Source: Ochotona curzoniae (lineage: Eukaryota > Chordata > Mammalia > Lagomorpha > Ochotonidae). From it: DNA of 64,000 bases. The stretch lies in assembly GCF_017591425.1 (NCBI RefSeq), contig NW_024464918.1, positions 4,834,001 to 4,898,000 on the forward strand, written 5' to 3'. The translations under genes were made by a program, and so were the position numbers. Below the pieces are notes generated by a model, which saw nothing but the letters and a program-made list of their open reading frames with translations, had not been told where the DNA came from and made no database searches. Of the stretch, positions 1 to 9,494 are shown in pieces. Positions within the stretch are counted from its first letter, which is position 1. Each line of letters opens with the position of its first letter.

Positions 1-67
1 CTGGTGGCTGCCAATTAAGTAAACCAAACTCCAGACTGGAAACCACAAAGTGCCCGTGGAGAGGGTG

Positions 68-211
68 GTGCAGGGCCTCTACAGGCTCAAGGCTCAGCAA
101 CCAGGGGCCTGCACCTGCCTTGTGAGTGGTCAGGCCTGTGCAGGGCCTCTACAGGCTCAAGGCTCAGCAACCAGGGGCCTGCACCTGCCTTGTGAGTGGT
201 CAGGCCTGTGC
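68..211. repeat. Tandem duplication, period 70 bp, 2.06 copies
   Basis: Bases 68-137 recur without a visible mismatch at 138-207, and the identity runs on to 211. A perfect copy implies a recent duplication or an active minisatellite. It lies in intron (or upstream sequence) with no coding potential I can support. Confidence 0.97.
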
Positions 212-389
212 CCCCAGTCCCTGTGTCACTGTAGGTACCTTCCTGCAGAGGATGCCATGCAGTGAGGCTGTGTGATTGAACCCATAGTTCTTGATCTTCC
301 ATCACTAGTCCATTAGATGTTTCTTTTGTTTGAAGATCAATTCCCAAATAGGTAATCAACATGCTCGTGTTCTCTGCTAACCTGTAATC

Positions 390-640
390 CCAATATCATT
401 ATAATATTAGCCAACACCTGGCTCCTGTTATGTTTAATAACTTACATGGATTATATTTTTGTAGTCTTCCTTTTGCAAGAACCCTATAATGTAGTGAAAT
501 TATGATCCCCATCGTGTAGATAGACCTGGAACATAATCCAAGATTAAATTACACTCTCAAAATCCCACCACCAAAGATGTATAAGAGCTGGAACTGGAAT
601 CCAGACACTGATCACCCAGTCACACTTCTCATGCAGCTGC
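390..640 (-). repeat. MIR-like SINE remnant
   Basis: The order 'taataacttacatgga... accctataatgtag... ttatgatccccat... agctggaactggaatcc' follows a MIR read on the reverse strand. It is heavily diverged. Confidence 0.5.
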
Positions 641-1269
641 TCTTCAGGACTGGGATGTAAAACTCTGAGATCACCCACGACACACATACACATACAATCA
701 TCTTTCCCAAATCCTGACACACTTACAACACAGAGGCCCACTGCGAAATGTAGGCAATACATTTGGGATGCATAAAGAAAGAATTCCTGTGGTGAGCAGA
801 TAAACTCACGGAGGCAATAGGTAACCAGTGGCAGAACTGGAAACAAGGAGCCAGCCCCACACTGGATCTGAGGACCACGGAGCTGCCTAAATACCCACTT
901 CAAAAGATGAAGCAGGAACACTGGCTGTCCCATGGACCAACCTTGAAACATCTTTCTTAGATCTGTATTTGCCTTGATGATCATTTGGGTCATGGATTAT
1001 AGATACAGTAAAAGTTGATGAAACAATTGTGTACAAAACAGCTAGAACATGGACTGAAGTTTTTCAATTTTCATCTGCAATAATGAGCTCAGGTTCTTAC
1101 TCAGCACTTCACATCCATTAATTATTTCAGTGATTCCAGTTACAATTAAGAAGAGTTCGTCTGTCTGTTAAATCTTAACATGCAGAGTTCTCCCACCCAT
1201 CAGCCTAGTGGGGAAGCATTGAATGAATGGCATTAGGGAAAGATGCAGAGCTATCGTGCTGCGTTAGCC

Positions 1270-1390
1270 ACAAGCACCAGGCACCTGTGTGCCCAGTGCT
1301 GTGTCCCAGGGCCTCACCCATCTGGCCTCACTGAACCCTCAAGCCATCACGTGATGAGGTCTCCTTTGTCATCATCACAGGAAATCGCTG
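1270..1390 (-). repeat. MIR-like remnant
   Basis: The order 'accaggcacctgtgtg... ctcactgaaccctcaagcc... gatgaggtc... catcatcacagg' matches the middle of a reverse-oriented MIR with many substitutions. Confidence 0.45.
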
Positions 1391-2365
1391 TCTCCTAGGT
1401 TGCCCTCAGAACCTGCCTGGAATGCTCCAGAAGGTTCCTCTATCACTGCTCCATCCCATAATCCTTTTTCTTCATCTCCAGATACCCTCCTACTTTGCCT
1501 CTGTAGGCCTCAGGCTCCACAGAGCCCTCTGAGAGTCTGACTCTGACCATGGCTGCAGCCTTGTCAAGTGGGCTGGGTTTGCTCCCTTGGTCTTCACAGC
1601 ACTGGGCTCCTACAGGAGAAAGTGATTTCCTTCCTGATTCTAGACTCTTCAGACCTTCCTCCTCCCTTTGTTAAGAATATCCTTCTTGGAATTATTGTTC
1701 ATCAGATCAAATAATCCATTATCTCTTATTGTTCAGTCTGCAGTGATACATCATTTTATGTCATTTCCCATTGCTTTTGTTCTGCTGTTTAAATTCTTAT
1801 TTTATGATTTTGTACAAAAAGCTTTTATTAACATTCAATACTTTGGGGCCAGTTTTATGGAATACAATGCAATATTCCAACACATATACACTGCATGTCT
1901 TTTTATTTCCTTATATTTTCTTTATGCGTAGAGCCCACTCTTCCTGTTCTTTACACAGAGTTCCATCTCCCAGATCTCCATAAGGTGCACAGCATCTAAG
2001 TTTTGAACACCTGAATGTATGCATGGATACTCACTTCCCCAGCAGTCCTGACTTCCACCTCACCTTAGTTACCCTGAACTTACCTACCCTCTTCACGGTC
2101 ATGATCAGTAAATGCAAACCCTCCATCATCTAAGCCCAACAAATCATACTCTAAGAATAGCAGCTCTATTTCTTCAACCTCCCTTGAACACCCAAATTCT
2201 GCCAATCCTTTGCTTCTCTCCAAGGTCTCCAAATCACTGATCTTCATCTTTCCATGTTCCCTGTTCCTGTCAAGGTCCTGCCTTCCCTTCACACCAGCTC
2301 ACAGTCCATGAACTGCCACTACAATCACTCCCTCATGTACACTTCAACTCCTTTGTCCCTGACCC

Positions 2366-2440
2366 GGAAAGAAGGAAAGGAAGGAGGGAGAATGGGAGAA
2401 GAAAGAAGAGGTGTAGGGGAGGGGGACGGCAAGAAAGAAA
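2366..2440. repeat. Purine-rich low-complexity tract
   Basis: The tract is almost entirely A and G (aaagaaggaaaggaagg style) with few pyrimidines. No function is assigned. Confidence 0.75.
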
Positions 2441-2539
2441 GGTTTGGAGAGTTCTTACTGTTTATTCTAGCATTCTTGCCAAACACCACCCCACCCTAGT
2501 TGGATATACTGCTATAGAACTTCCAGATCTAGGTCTGCT

Positions 2540-3130
2540 CTCCTGATGCACAGAAAGGCAAACACTGATATTAGAATAATGGAAAGAAGTAGGTGTTTAT
2601 TCCAAAGCGCAGAGCAACGAGTCAAGTAGCTCTGGCCTAATTCCTGTGCTCACCAAGGAGTTAGAGGAAAGATTCTTACAGGCTGATGTAGGGGTTGAAA
2701 GGTGCACGAGCAGCTTGTGTCCAAGTTCCTGGCCGGTCACTAACTTCCTCTGACTAGTCAATGATCCCATACTCTTTAAAGAATTTAAAGTGGGCTTCAG
2801 TTGGTCTGGGAGCTTATAGGAAAGTGGCAGTTTCTTTCTGTCCTGGACCTGGAATTCCCCTAAACAAATCCCTTCAGGTAATGCAGGCCAACAAGGTCTT
2901 ACCTACTGATTAGCAAATGACTCCTTGACACCATGATCAGAACCTTAAGGACAGCTGTACAACTTTCTCAACTCAGTGAGTTTCCTTTGATAAAGGATAA
3001 ACAAATGCAGGACTGAGGAAGACAGATGACAGGCTGGCTCTGGGATTGAAATTACAGAGTTTCATTCTCAACATCAACTACTTAATCAGTTCTCGGATCC
3101 CTTTTGCAATAAAACTCCTGAAAGGAGATA
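2540..3130 (-). mobile_element. Possible degenerate solo retroviral LTR (ERV1-like)
   Basis: Read on the - strand, the segment has the layout of a gammaretroviral LTR: a long U3-like part, then a 'ctctgcgctttgg' stretch directly followed by AATAAA (complement of tttattcc at 2596-2603) and a T-rich U5-like end. No internal gag, pol or env coding is visible beside it, so it would be a solo LTR. The terminal TG/CA and flanking duplication could not be fixed, and the family is not named. It may instead be two unrelated old repeats. Confidence 0.35.
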
Positions 3131-3909
3131 TCTGTATGCCTGGCTCCAATCTCCTTCCTCTAAATCCCTTCTAATTCTCTTGTCACAACCTCCACTTTCC
3201 CAGTACTGCTCTAGGCAAGGTGGCCACTTCTCTGCCAATGCTCAATTCTTAACTGGTCTTAGAGATAATTCTGCTATCAGCTGGACAGGATAGTTCTAGC
3301 CACTTCATGAAATATTAGAATGTTCAGAAGACTTTTATTACAACCTTTATGTTCATGAAAACATTTCTGAATCTCTGCCTAAAGGTCAAAAGCAGAAGCC
3401 CATCCCACATTTACAGCAATCCTGCTGCTGTGGCTGCTGATCTCTTATTTGTATTTCAGTTGCGGTTTGTGATAAACATGTTGTCTCCACATCTCCACCA
3501 CTGGGCCCCTGAAGGGGGGGAGGGATGGATTTGAAGCCTGAGCTATTTTTTTTAATGCAATTTCCAAGGTCTCCATTGAGGAATGAGTGTTAATTACTCT
3601 GCATTGTGTGGATGTTTCCACAGCATCCATCTGAGAAATTCACTTAACTTCTGACCCACTGGTGTAATGAGCTTCACCGTCTCTCTCTTCTGATTTAAGT
3701 CTGTCAGTAGTTTCGAAAAAAATAAAATGAAATGGAGAGTTGCAATTTTTAACCAAAGTTAAACAAACTAATAATTTTCTGAAATTGATGCTGTCAAAAC
3801 AAGAGCCTAAACAGCAGGAGTTCAGTATATCAGTGACTCTTACTAGGCAGTTTTCTCTTGTCCTCTGTGTTACCACCAGAATTTCAGCTCAATAAAAAAT
3901 AAGTTTTGG

Positions 3910-4232
3910 GCCCGGTGTGGTGGCGCAAGTGGTTAAGGTCCTCGCCTTGCACACCCAGGATCCCATATGGGCACCGGTTCTAATCCCGGCAGCCCTGCTT
4001 CCCTTCCAGCTCCCTGCCTGTGGCCTGGGAAAGCAGTCGAGGACGGCCCAAAGCCTTGGGATCCTGCACCCGCGTAGGAGACCCGGAAGAGGCTCCTGGC
4101 TTCGGATCGGCATAGCATCAGCCGTTGCGCTCACTTGGGGAGTGAATCATCGGACAGAAGATCTTCTTCTCTGTCTCTCCTCTCTGTATATCCGCCTTTC
4201 CAATAAAAAATAATAAAAATAAATCTTTAAAA
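3910..4232 (+). mobile_element. Young full-length lagomorph C-type SINE with target-site duplication
   Basis: This is a complete tRNA-derived SINE with intact-looking Pol III promoter elements: an A box at 3921-3932 (tggcgcaagtgg) and a B box at 3976-3986 (ggttctaatcc). The body (ctgtggcctgggaaagcag... ttggggagtgaatcatcgga) ends in an A-rich tail with AATAAA-type repeats. It is flanked by a perfect 16-bp target-site duplication, 3894-3909 and 4233-4248, so it inserted recently by L1-driven retrotransposition. It is the best preserved copy in the window. Confidence 0.97.
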
Positions 4233-4520
4233 AAAAAATAAGTTTTGGAGGTTTCGGGCAGAAGGAAAAGGAAGAAATTTGGGGCTAGTTTAGAATCAAA
4301 GAATTTCTTTTCTCATCTGTATTGAATCAAGAACAAGAAACAAATGGAGGGCGAGTATTCTATAAGCTGTTCAACATATTTATCTAAAACGCTCAGAGTC
4401 AAATAAATTTTGGGTTGAAAACCTCAAAGCTTTAATGACAACATTCTGATCCTAAATACTCTGAAAACCTTCAAAGTAATGTCAAACTAAGTTACTGAGC
4501 ATTTTATCCACTGTCTTAAA

Positions 4521-4837
4521 AATTTTTTTTTTACTTGTTTTTATTGGAAAGGCAGACTTACAAAGAGGCAAGACATAGAGATCTTCCATCCACTGGTTCA
4601 CTTCCCCCAAATAGCCACAATGGCCAGAACTAAGCCAATCTGAAACCAAAAGCCAGGAGCTTCTTCCCAGTCTCCCATGCAGGCACAGGCCCAAGGCCTT
4701 GGGCCATCCTCCACTGCTTTCCCAGGCCACAACCAGAGAGCTGGAAGTGGAGCACCCTGGATACAAATGAGCATCCACGTGAGCTGCTGGCACTTGAAGG
4801 TAGAGGATCACCCAGTTGAGCCATCAGGCCAGCCCCT
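4521..4837 (-). mobile_element. Older C-type SINE
   Basis: Reverse-oriented copy: T-rich tail at 4521, 'ttcttcccagtctcccatgc', 'gctttcccaggccac', and the head ending 'ggccagcccc'. It is more diverged than the copy at 3910 and has no clear target-site duplication. It lies just upstream of the L1 fragment. Confidence 0.9.
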
Positions 4838-4859
4838 CTGCTTCACCATTTTGATAAAT

Positions 4860-5725
4860 ACATCTGAGCTAGGATTCACTCAAAGTCAAAAATCCAAATT
4901 TTCAGATGACATGTTTGTTTACATAGGAAATCCCAAGGAATCTACAAAGCACCAAATAAGTGAACATAGTAAAGTCACGGATATAAGACCAATATACAAA
5001 GTCAATGAACAATTACAAATAAAAACATTTATTTCCAATAGCTAAAAAAAAAACAAAATATTGAGATTAAAACTTAGAAAACAGACTGGGAAATATTAAA
5101 TAAGAAAGAAAAAATCTAAAAACACCCAAACAAATGAAGATACATACGATGTTCATGGTATGGAGGACTCAACAGAATCAAGATGTCATTTCTCCCAAAA
5201 CTGAAATATAGATTTAATACAATTGCAATAAAAATCTCAAAAGGACTGCCTAAGGACACAAACATGCTGATCCTCAAATTTATATAAAACAAAGAACAGG
5301 ATGAGAAAAACCCAAAACAATTTGAATAACAAGGACAAAGTTGGAGGACTTAAAGTATCTAGTTTGAAGACTCACTATAAATCTACAAAATAAAGACTGG
5401 GAGTATAACTGATTACAAGAACAGAGAGAGTGGATCATAGTGAAAGAAGAGGCAGAGACAAGAGGACCTAGGAAAGAAAACGTGAAAGTTCTTTAAAAAT
5501 TTCATGGAAATATATGACATAAAAAACAATGCATAGATTTCAAAAACTTGCACTAAAATGAGCATATATTTTAAACCCATTTTCCACTAGTTTTATGAAG
5601 TTCCCACTTGAGAACATACAGATATAGTCAAATATTCAACACGTTTTGACAGTTACGTATTAACAATCTGATAGAGAAGAAATAGTCTTTTCAACAAACA
5701 ATGCCAGAACAAATGAACATCCAGT
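4860..5725 (+). mobile_element. L1 ORF2 remnant, left part (resumes at 6368)
   Basis: The sequence follows the 3' half of mammalian L1 ORF2: the block 'ataagaccaatatacaaa', then 'gatgttcatggtatggagga', 'gatttaatacaattgcaata', and 'gtcttttcaacaaacaatgc'. Frames are broken by many stops, so this is a dead copy. It is interrupted by a SINE at 5737 and continues beyond 6367. Confidence 0.88.
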
Positions 5726-6367
5726 AAGTTCACACAGGCCCAGCCAAGTAGCCTAGTAGCTAAAGTGGGCGCTGATTCATATCCCAACTGCCCCACTTCC
5801 TTTCTAGCTCCTTGCTTATGGCCTAGATAGGCAATTAAGGACAGCCCCAAGCCTTAGGACCTTACACCCGCATGGGAGACCCAGAGGAGGCTCCTGGTTC
5901 CTGGCTTCAGATCAGCTTGGTTCTGGCCATTGCAGCACTTGGGGAGTGAACCAACAAACGGAAGATCTTTGTCTCTGTAAATCTTTCAATAAAAAATAGA
6001 TAAATATTTTTTTTAAGATTTATTTTGTATTTTTTTTTATTGGAAAGGCGGATATACAGAGAGGAGAGACAGAGAGGAAAATCTTCCGTCCAATGATTCA
6101 CTCCCCAAGTGAGCACAATGGCCAATGCTATGCCAATCCGAAGCCAGGAGCCTCTTCCGGGTCTCCCACACGGGTGCAGGGTCCCAAAGCTTTGGGCCGT
6201 CCTGCTTTCCCGGGCCACAGGCAGGGAGCTGGAAGGGAAGCAGGGCTGCCAGGATTAGAACCGGTGCCCATATGGGATCCCGGGTGTGCAAGGCGAGGAC
6301 CTTAACCACTTGCGCCACCGCGCCGGGCCCTAGATAAATATTTTTTTTAAAGTTAAAAGTTCACACA
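5726..6367 (+). mobile_element. C-type SINE inserted in L1, itself interrupted by a second SINE
   Basis: A + strand SINE body runs 5737-5996 (cccagccaagtagcctagta... gcacttggggagtgaaccaa... tctttcaataaaaaa) and its tail resumes after 6330. The 11-bp target-site duplication is aagttcacaca at 5726-5736 and 6357-6367. The tail was the landing site of the nested - strand SINE at 6017-6330. Confidence 0.93.
6017..6330 (-). mobile_element. Young C-type SINE nested in the tail of another SINE
   Basis: Reverse-oriented and nearly identical to the copy at 3910, with a 5-bp deletion in the 'gaaagcag...gacggccc' region. It is flanked by an 18-20 bp duplication at 5997-6016 and 6331-6350, which is part of the older SINE's A/T-rich tail. 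The insertion order (L1, then + SINE, then this one) is therefore readable from the sequence. Confidence 0.95.
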
Positions 6368-6520
6368 TTCTTAAACATCAGCATATAACTTACAGTAAAA
6401 TCATATAAAATGGATCTAATGCCTAAGTAAAAACTACAAAATCTAGAGAAAAACATGACACAATTATGATCCTGCATTAAGATTTCTTAGTCATGATACC
6501 AACAGAACAACCATTAAAAT
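6368..6520 (+). mobile_element. L1 ORF2 remnant, right part
   Basis: It resumes the L1 alignment broken at 5725: 'ataaaatggatctaatgcct', 'ctacaaaatctagagaaaaa' and 'gatttcttagtcatgatacc' follow the known ORF2 order. It fades out around 6520. Confidence 0.8.
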
Positions 6521-6919
6521 TTTTCTTCCTTTGAAATTTACTGGTAAGAGAATCAGAAAATAAGTCATATACACATGATTACCTCATACATACAGAAAAA
6601 GTGAAATTAAAAGGTGCATTTCTTTAGGTGTAAAATTTTTTAAATCTTTGTATAGATTGTTTCATAATATACATTTCCAAAGACTTTTTAGTACAGATAG
6701 AAAACTGAGAAACAAAAGAGTTCAGTGGTTTGCACAACCTGCTTGCTATACTGGCAACAGATGTTCACATTCAAGGCTACAGAGCCCGGGCACTGACCGA
6801 CCTGTGCAATCTTCTGAGGATTCAAACACCCATTAGCCTAGCCACCCTTTATTTCCCCCACCTTCATGGAGAATCAGTGTGCTGGTGGGAGACATCCTGC
6901 TTACCAAAGGGAACAGAAT

Positions 6920-7008
6920 TACAGGGAAGAGTTCCTGGATTTGGGTCAGACCAACCTATTGTGAATCTTAGCTCTACCATTCAGTAGTTTTCTTAGGCAA
7001 GTCCACTG
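6920..7008 (+). repeat. MIR remnant
   Basis: The order 'gagttcctggatttgggtca... tcttagctctaccattcagt... cttaggcaagtcc' matches MIR. Confidence 0.55.
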
Positions 7009-7270
7009 CTCTGATTCAATCAACAACCACCTGCCGAATACCTGTCATATCTTAGGAATGCTCCTATCCAGGAGCTGTTCCTGACCTTAGGATAGACATC
7101 TAAGATTAAAAAGAAAACCAGCCTGCCCTCAAGAGGCTTCCGTTCTCCCTGGGAACATGGACATAAACACACTCAGTAATTAAAATACATAATACATCAG
7201 ATGATAATAGTATTATGAGCAAAACAAAAAGCAGGGAATGATGATGTGGAATGAAGGCATGTACTTTTTT

Positions 7271-7597
7271 TAAGATTTATTTTATTTTTATTGGAAAGTC
7301 AGATATACAGAGAGGAGGAGAGACAGAGAGGAAGATCTTCCGTCCGATGATTCACTCCCCAAGTGACCACTACGGCCGGTGCTGCGCCGATCTGAAGCCG
7401 GGAACCAGGAACCTCTTCCAGGTCTCCCACATGTGGGTACAGAGTCCCAAAGCTTTGGGGCATCCTCAACTGCTTTCCCAGGCCACAAACAGGGAGCCGG
7501 ATGGGAAGTGGGCTGCCGGGATTAGAACCGGCACCCATATGGAATCCCGGCGCTTTCAAGGCGAGGACTTTAGCCGCTAGCCCACACTGCCGGGCCC
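7271..7597 (-). mobile_element. Young C-type SINE
   Basis: Reverse-oriented full-length copy with a target-site duplication of about 16 bp, 7255-7270 and 7598-7613 (aggcatgtac core). The B box complement is ggattagaacc. It lies inside the old mosaic repeat. Confidence 0.95.
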
Positions 7598-7990
7598 AGG
7601 CATGTACATTTTTTAGAGATAAATAGGAAGGCTCAACTAAGAACGTGACATTTGAGCAATGACCCAGAGGAGGTAAGAAATTGTTCATGTAAACATACAG
7701 AGAAACAGTATTCCCACCAGAGTAGCCAGTGCCAAGATCGGCTCTAAACAAAGGTGTTTCAGGATAGTGGGAAGGCCACAGTGGCTGGAGTGAGTGAGAT
7801 GGGCAGACCCACAGGAGACAAAACCAGAGACAGGAGGGCTGGACACTTAGGCCAGGACTTCTGCTTCAGATGGAAAGCCACTAGAGGCTTGGGACAGTGC
7901 CATGAACTGACTAATTTTGCTAAGTATCTCTCTGAGAATAATAGACCATAATATACAAGCTAGGCAGACCAGTTAAGACGATACTGTGGT

Positions 7991-8285
7991 CAGGGTCAGC
8001 ACTGATACAGTAAGTAAAACCGCTGCCTGCAGCATCGTGACCCCATGAGGGTACCACTTCATGTCTAAGTATTTGTCTTCTGACCCAGTTGGGGGTGAGG
8101 GAGATGTGCCTGCAGCAGAGGATGGCCCAAGTTCATGGGTCCCAACACCCAAGTGGGAAGCCTGGAGGTGGCTGCTGGATCCTGGCTTCAATCTGGACCA
8201 GCTTCAGCCATTGTAGCCATTTGGGGAGTGAACCAGTGAACAGAAGATTCTCCTCCACCCATCCTTTCAAATAAATAAATAAACC
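7991..8285 (+). mobile_element. Old C-type SINE
   Basis: Degraded + strand copy: 'gtcagcactgatacagtaag', 'aaccgctgcctgcag', 'agaggatggcccaag', 'ttggggagtgaaccagtgaa', and the tail 'tttcaaataaataaataaa'. Its middle contains a G-rich segment, 8087-8109, that recurs exactly at 9794-9816. Confidence 0.85.
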
Positions 8286-9137
8286 CTCAAAATAATAATA
8301 TTACTTTTTAGAGAGATGATGGTTTGATCACAGGTTGAAATAATGGAACTAGTAAAAAAAAAATCAGACTATATCAGAATATATTTGGCAGGTAGAATTG
8401 GAAGGCCTTGCTAACAAACTATTTGTGGATTATAAAACTGCATAAAAATCAAAGAGAAATCCATGATTTTGTGTCTATAATGACTGAAAGAACAGATGAG
8501 GCTAAATTATGTGGAGAAAACTAGATTCAGAATTGATTTCACGAAATCTGAAATATTTATTAGACATATAAGTGGAGATACAAGATGTCTACTGGTATAC
8601 AAGGGAGCTGGGCTAAGGATACAAACTTTGGGTTCATCAGCATATGGATGACACTGAGAGATATAACAGAACATAAGATCACTAAGACAATAAGAGTAGC
8701 TAAAAGGCCAGCACTCCAAGCCCTGGACATATTTGGGCATTGGAAACTTAAGAAATAAGGGAAATGAAAATAAATTAGCAAAAACTCCTAAACAGTTTAT
8801 TCCAGAAGAGTGTTTTATGCTGAAATCCAAGTAACACGTATCAAGGGAGAAGGAACAATCGGCATATCACGCTAATTTGACAGATTATGTAAAATCAGGA
8901 CTAAGAACCAACCACAGAATCTAGCAACATGAAAGTCATTTGTAACCTTGACAAGAGCCACCCCCGTGGCGGTCACGGCTTTTCCTTATCGAACGGGACC
9001 ACGAACAGTGCAAAGAAGGCAACTGGAGACAGTGAATGTAAACAACTCTTGAACAGTTTTTCTATTACAAAAAAATAAAGAACACAAAATTAGAATATAA
9101 TCAGAGGAGGGATTGGGGTCAAAAGACATCACTTTTT

Positions 9138-9494
9138 ATTTAAGATTTATTTGTTTTTATTGCAAAGTCAGATAGAGAGAGAGAGAGAGAGAGAGAGAAG
9201 AGGAGAGAGAGAGAAGAGGAGAAACAGAGAGAAATATCTTCCATCCAATGATTCACTCTCCAAGTGATAACAGCCAGAGCTGAGCTAATCCAAAGCCAGG
9301 AGCCAGGAGCTCTTCCAGGTCTCCCACGCAAGTGCAGGATCCCAAGGCTTTGGGCCATCCTTGACTGCTTTCCCAGGCCACAGGCAGGGAGCTGGATGGG
9401 AAGCAGGGCTGCTGGGATTAGAACTGGTGCCCATAATGGATTCCTGGCACCTTCAAGGTGAGGACTTCAGCTACTAGGCCACAGCGCTGGGCCC
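9138..9494 (-). mobile_element. C-type SINE with expanded GA microsatellite
   Basis: Reverse-oriented copy with an imperfect target-site duplication (aagacat...actttta) at 9123-9137 and 9495-9510. The usual 'cagagaggagagacagagag' part has expanded into a purine run of roughly 60 bp (about 9174-9230). Confidence 0.92.

Noticed and set aside
3921..3986. A and B boxes read as a tRNA gene
   Set aside because: They belong to the SINE head; no cloverleaf with a complete acceptor stem is present and the same head recurs in the other copies.
3917..4213. Open frames inside SINEs (also at 6037-6318, 7299-7751, 26368-26613)
   Set aside because: Translation of C-type SINE sequence; the same peptide-like strings recur wherever the SINE occurs.
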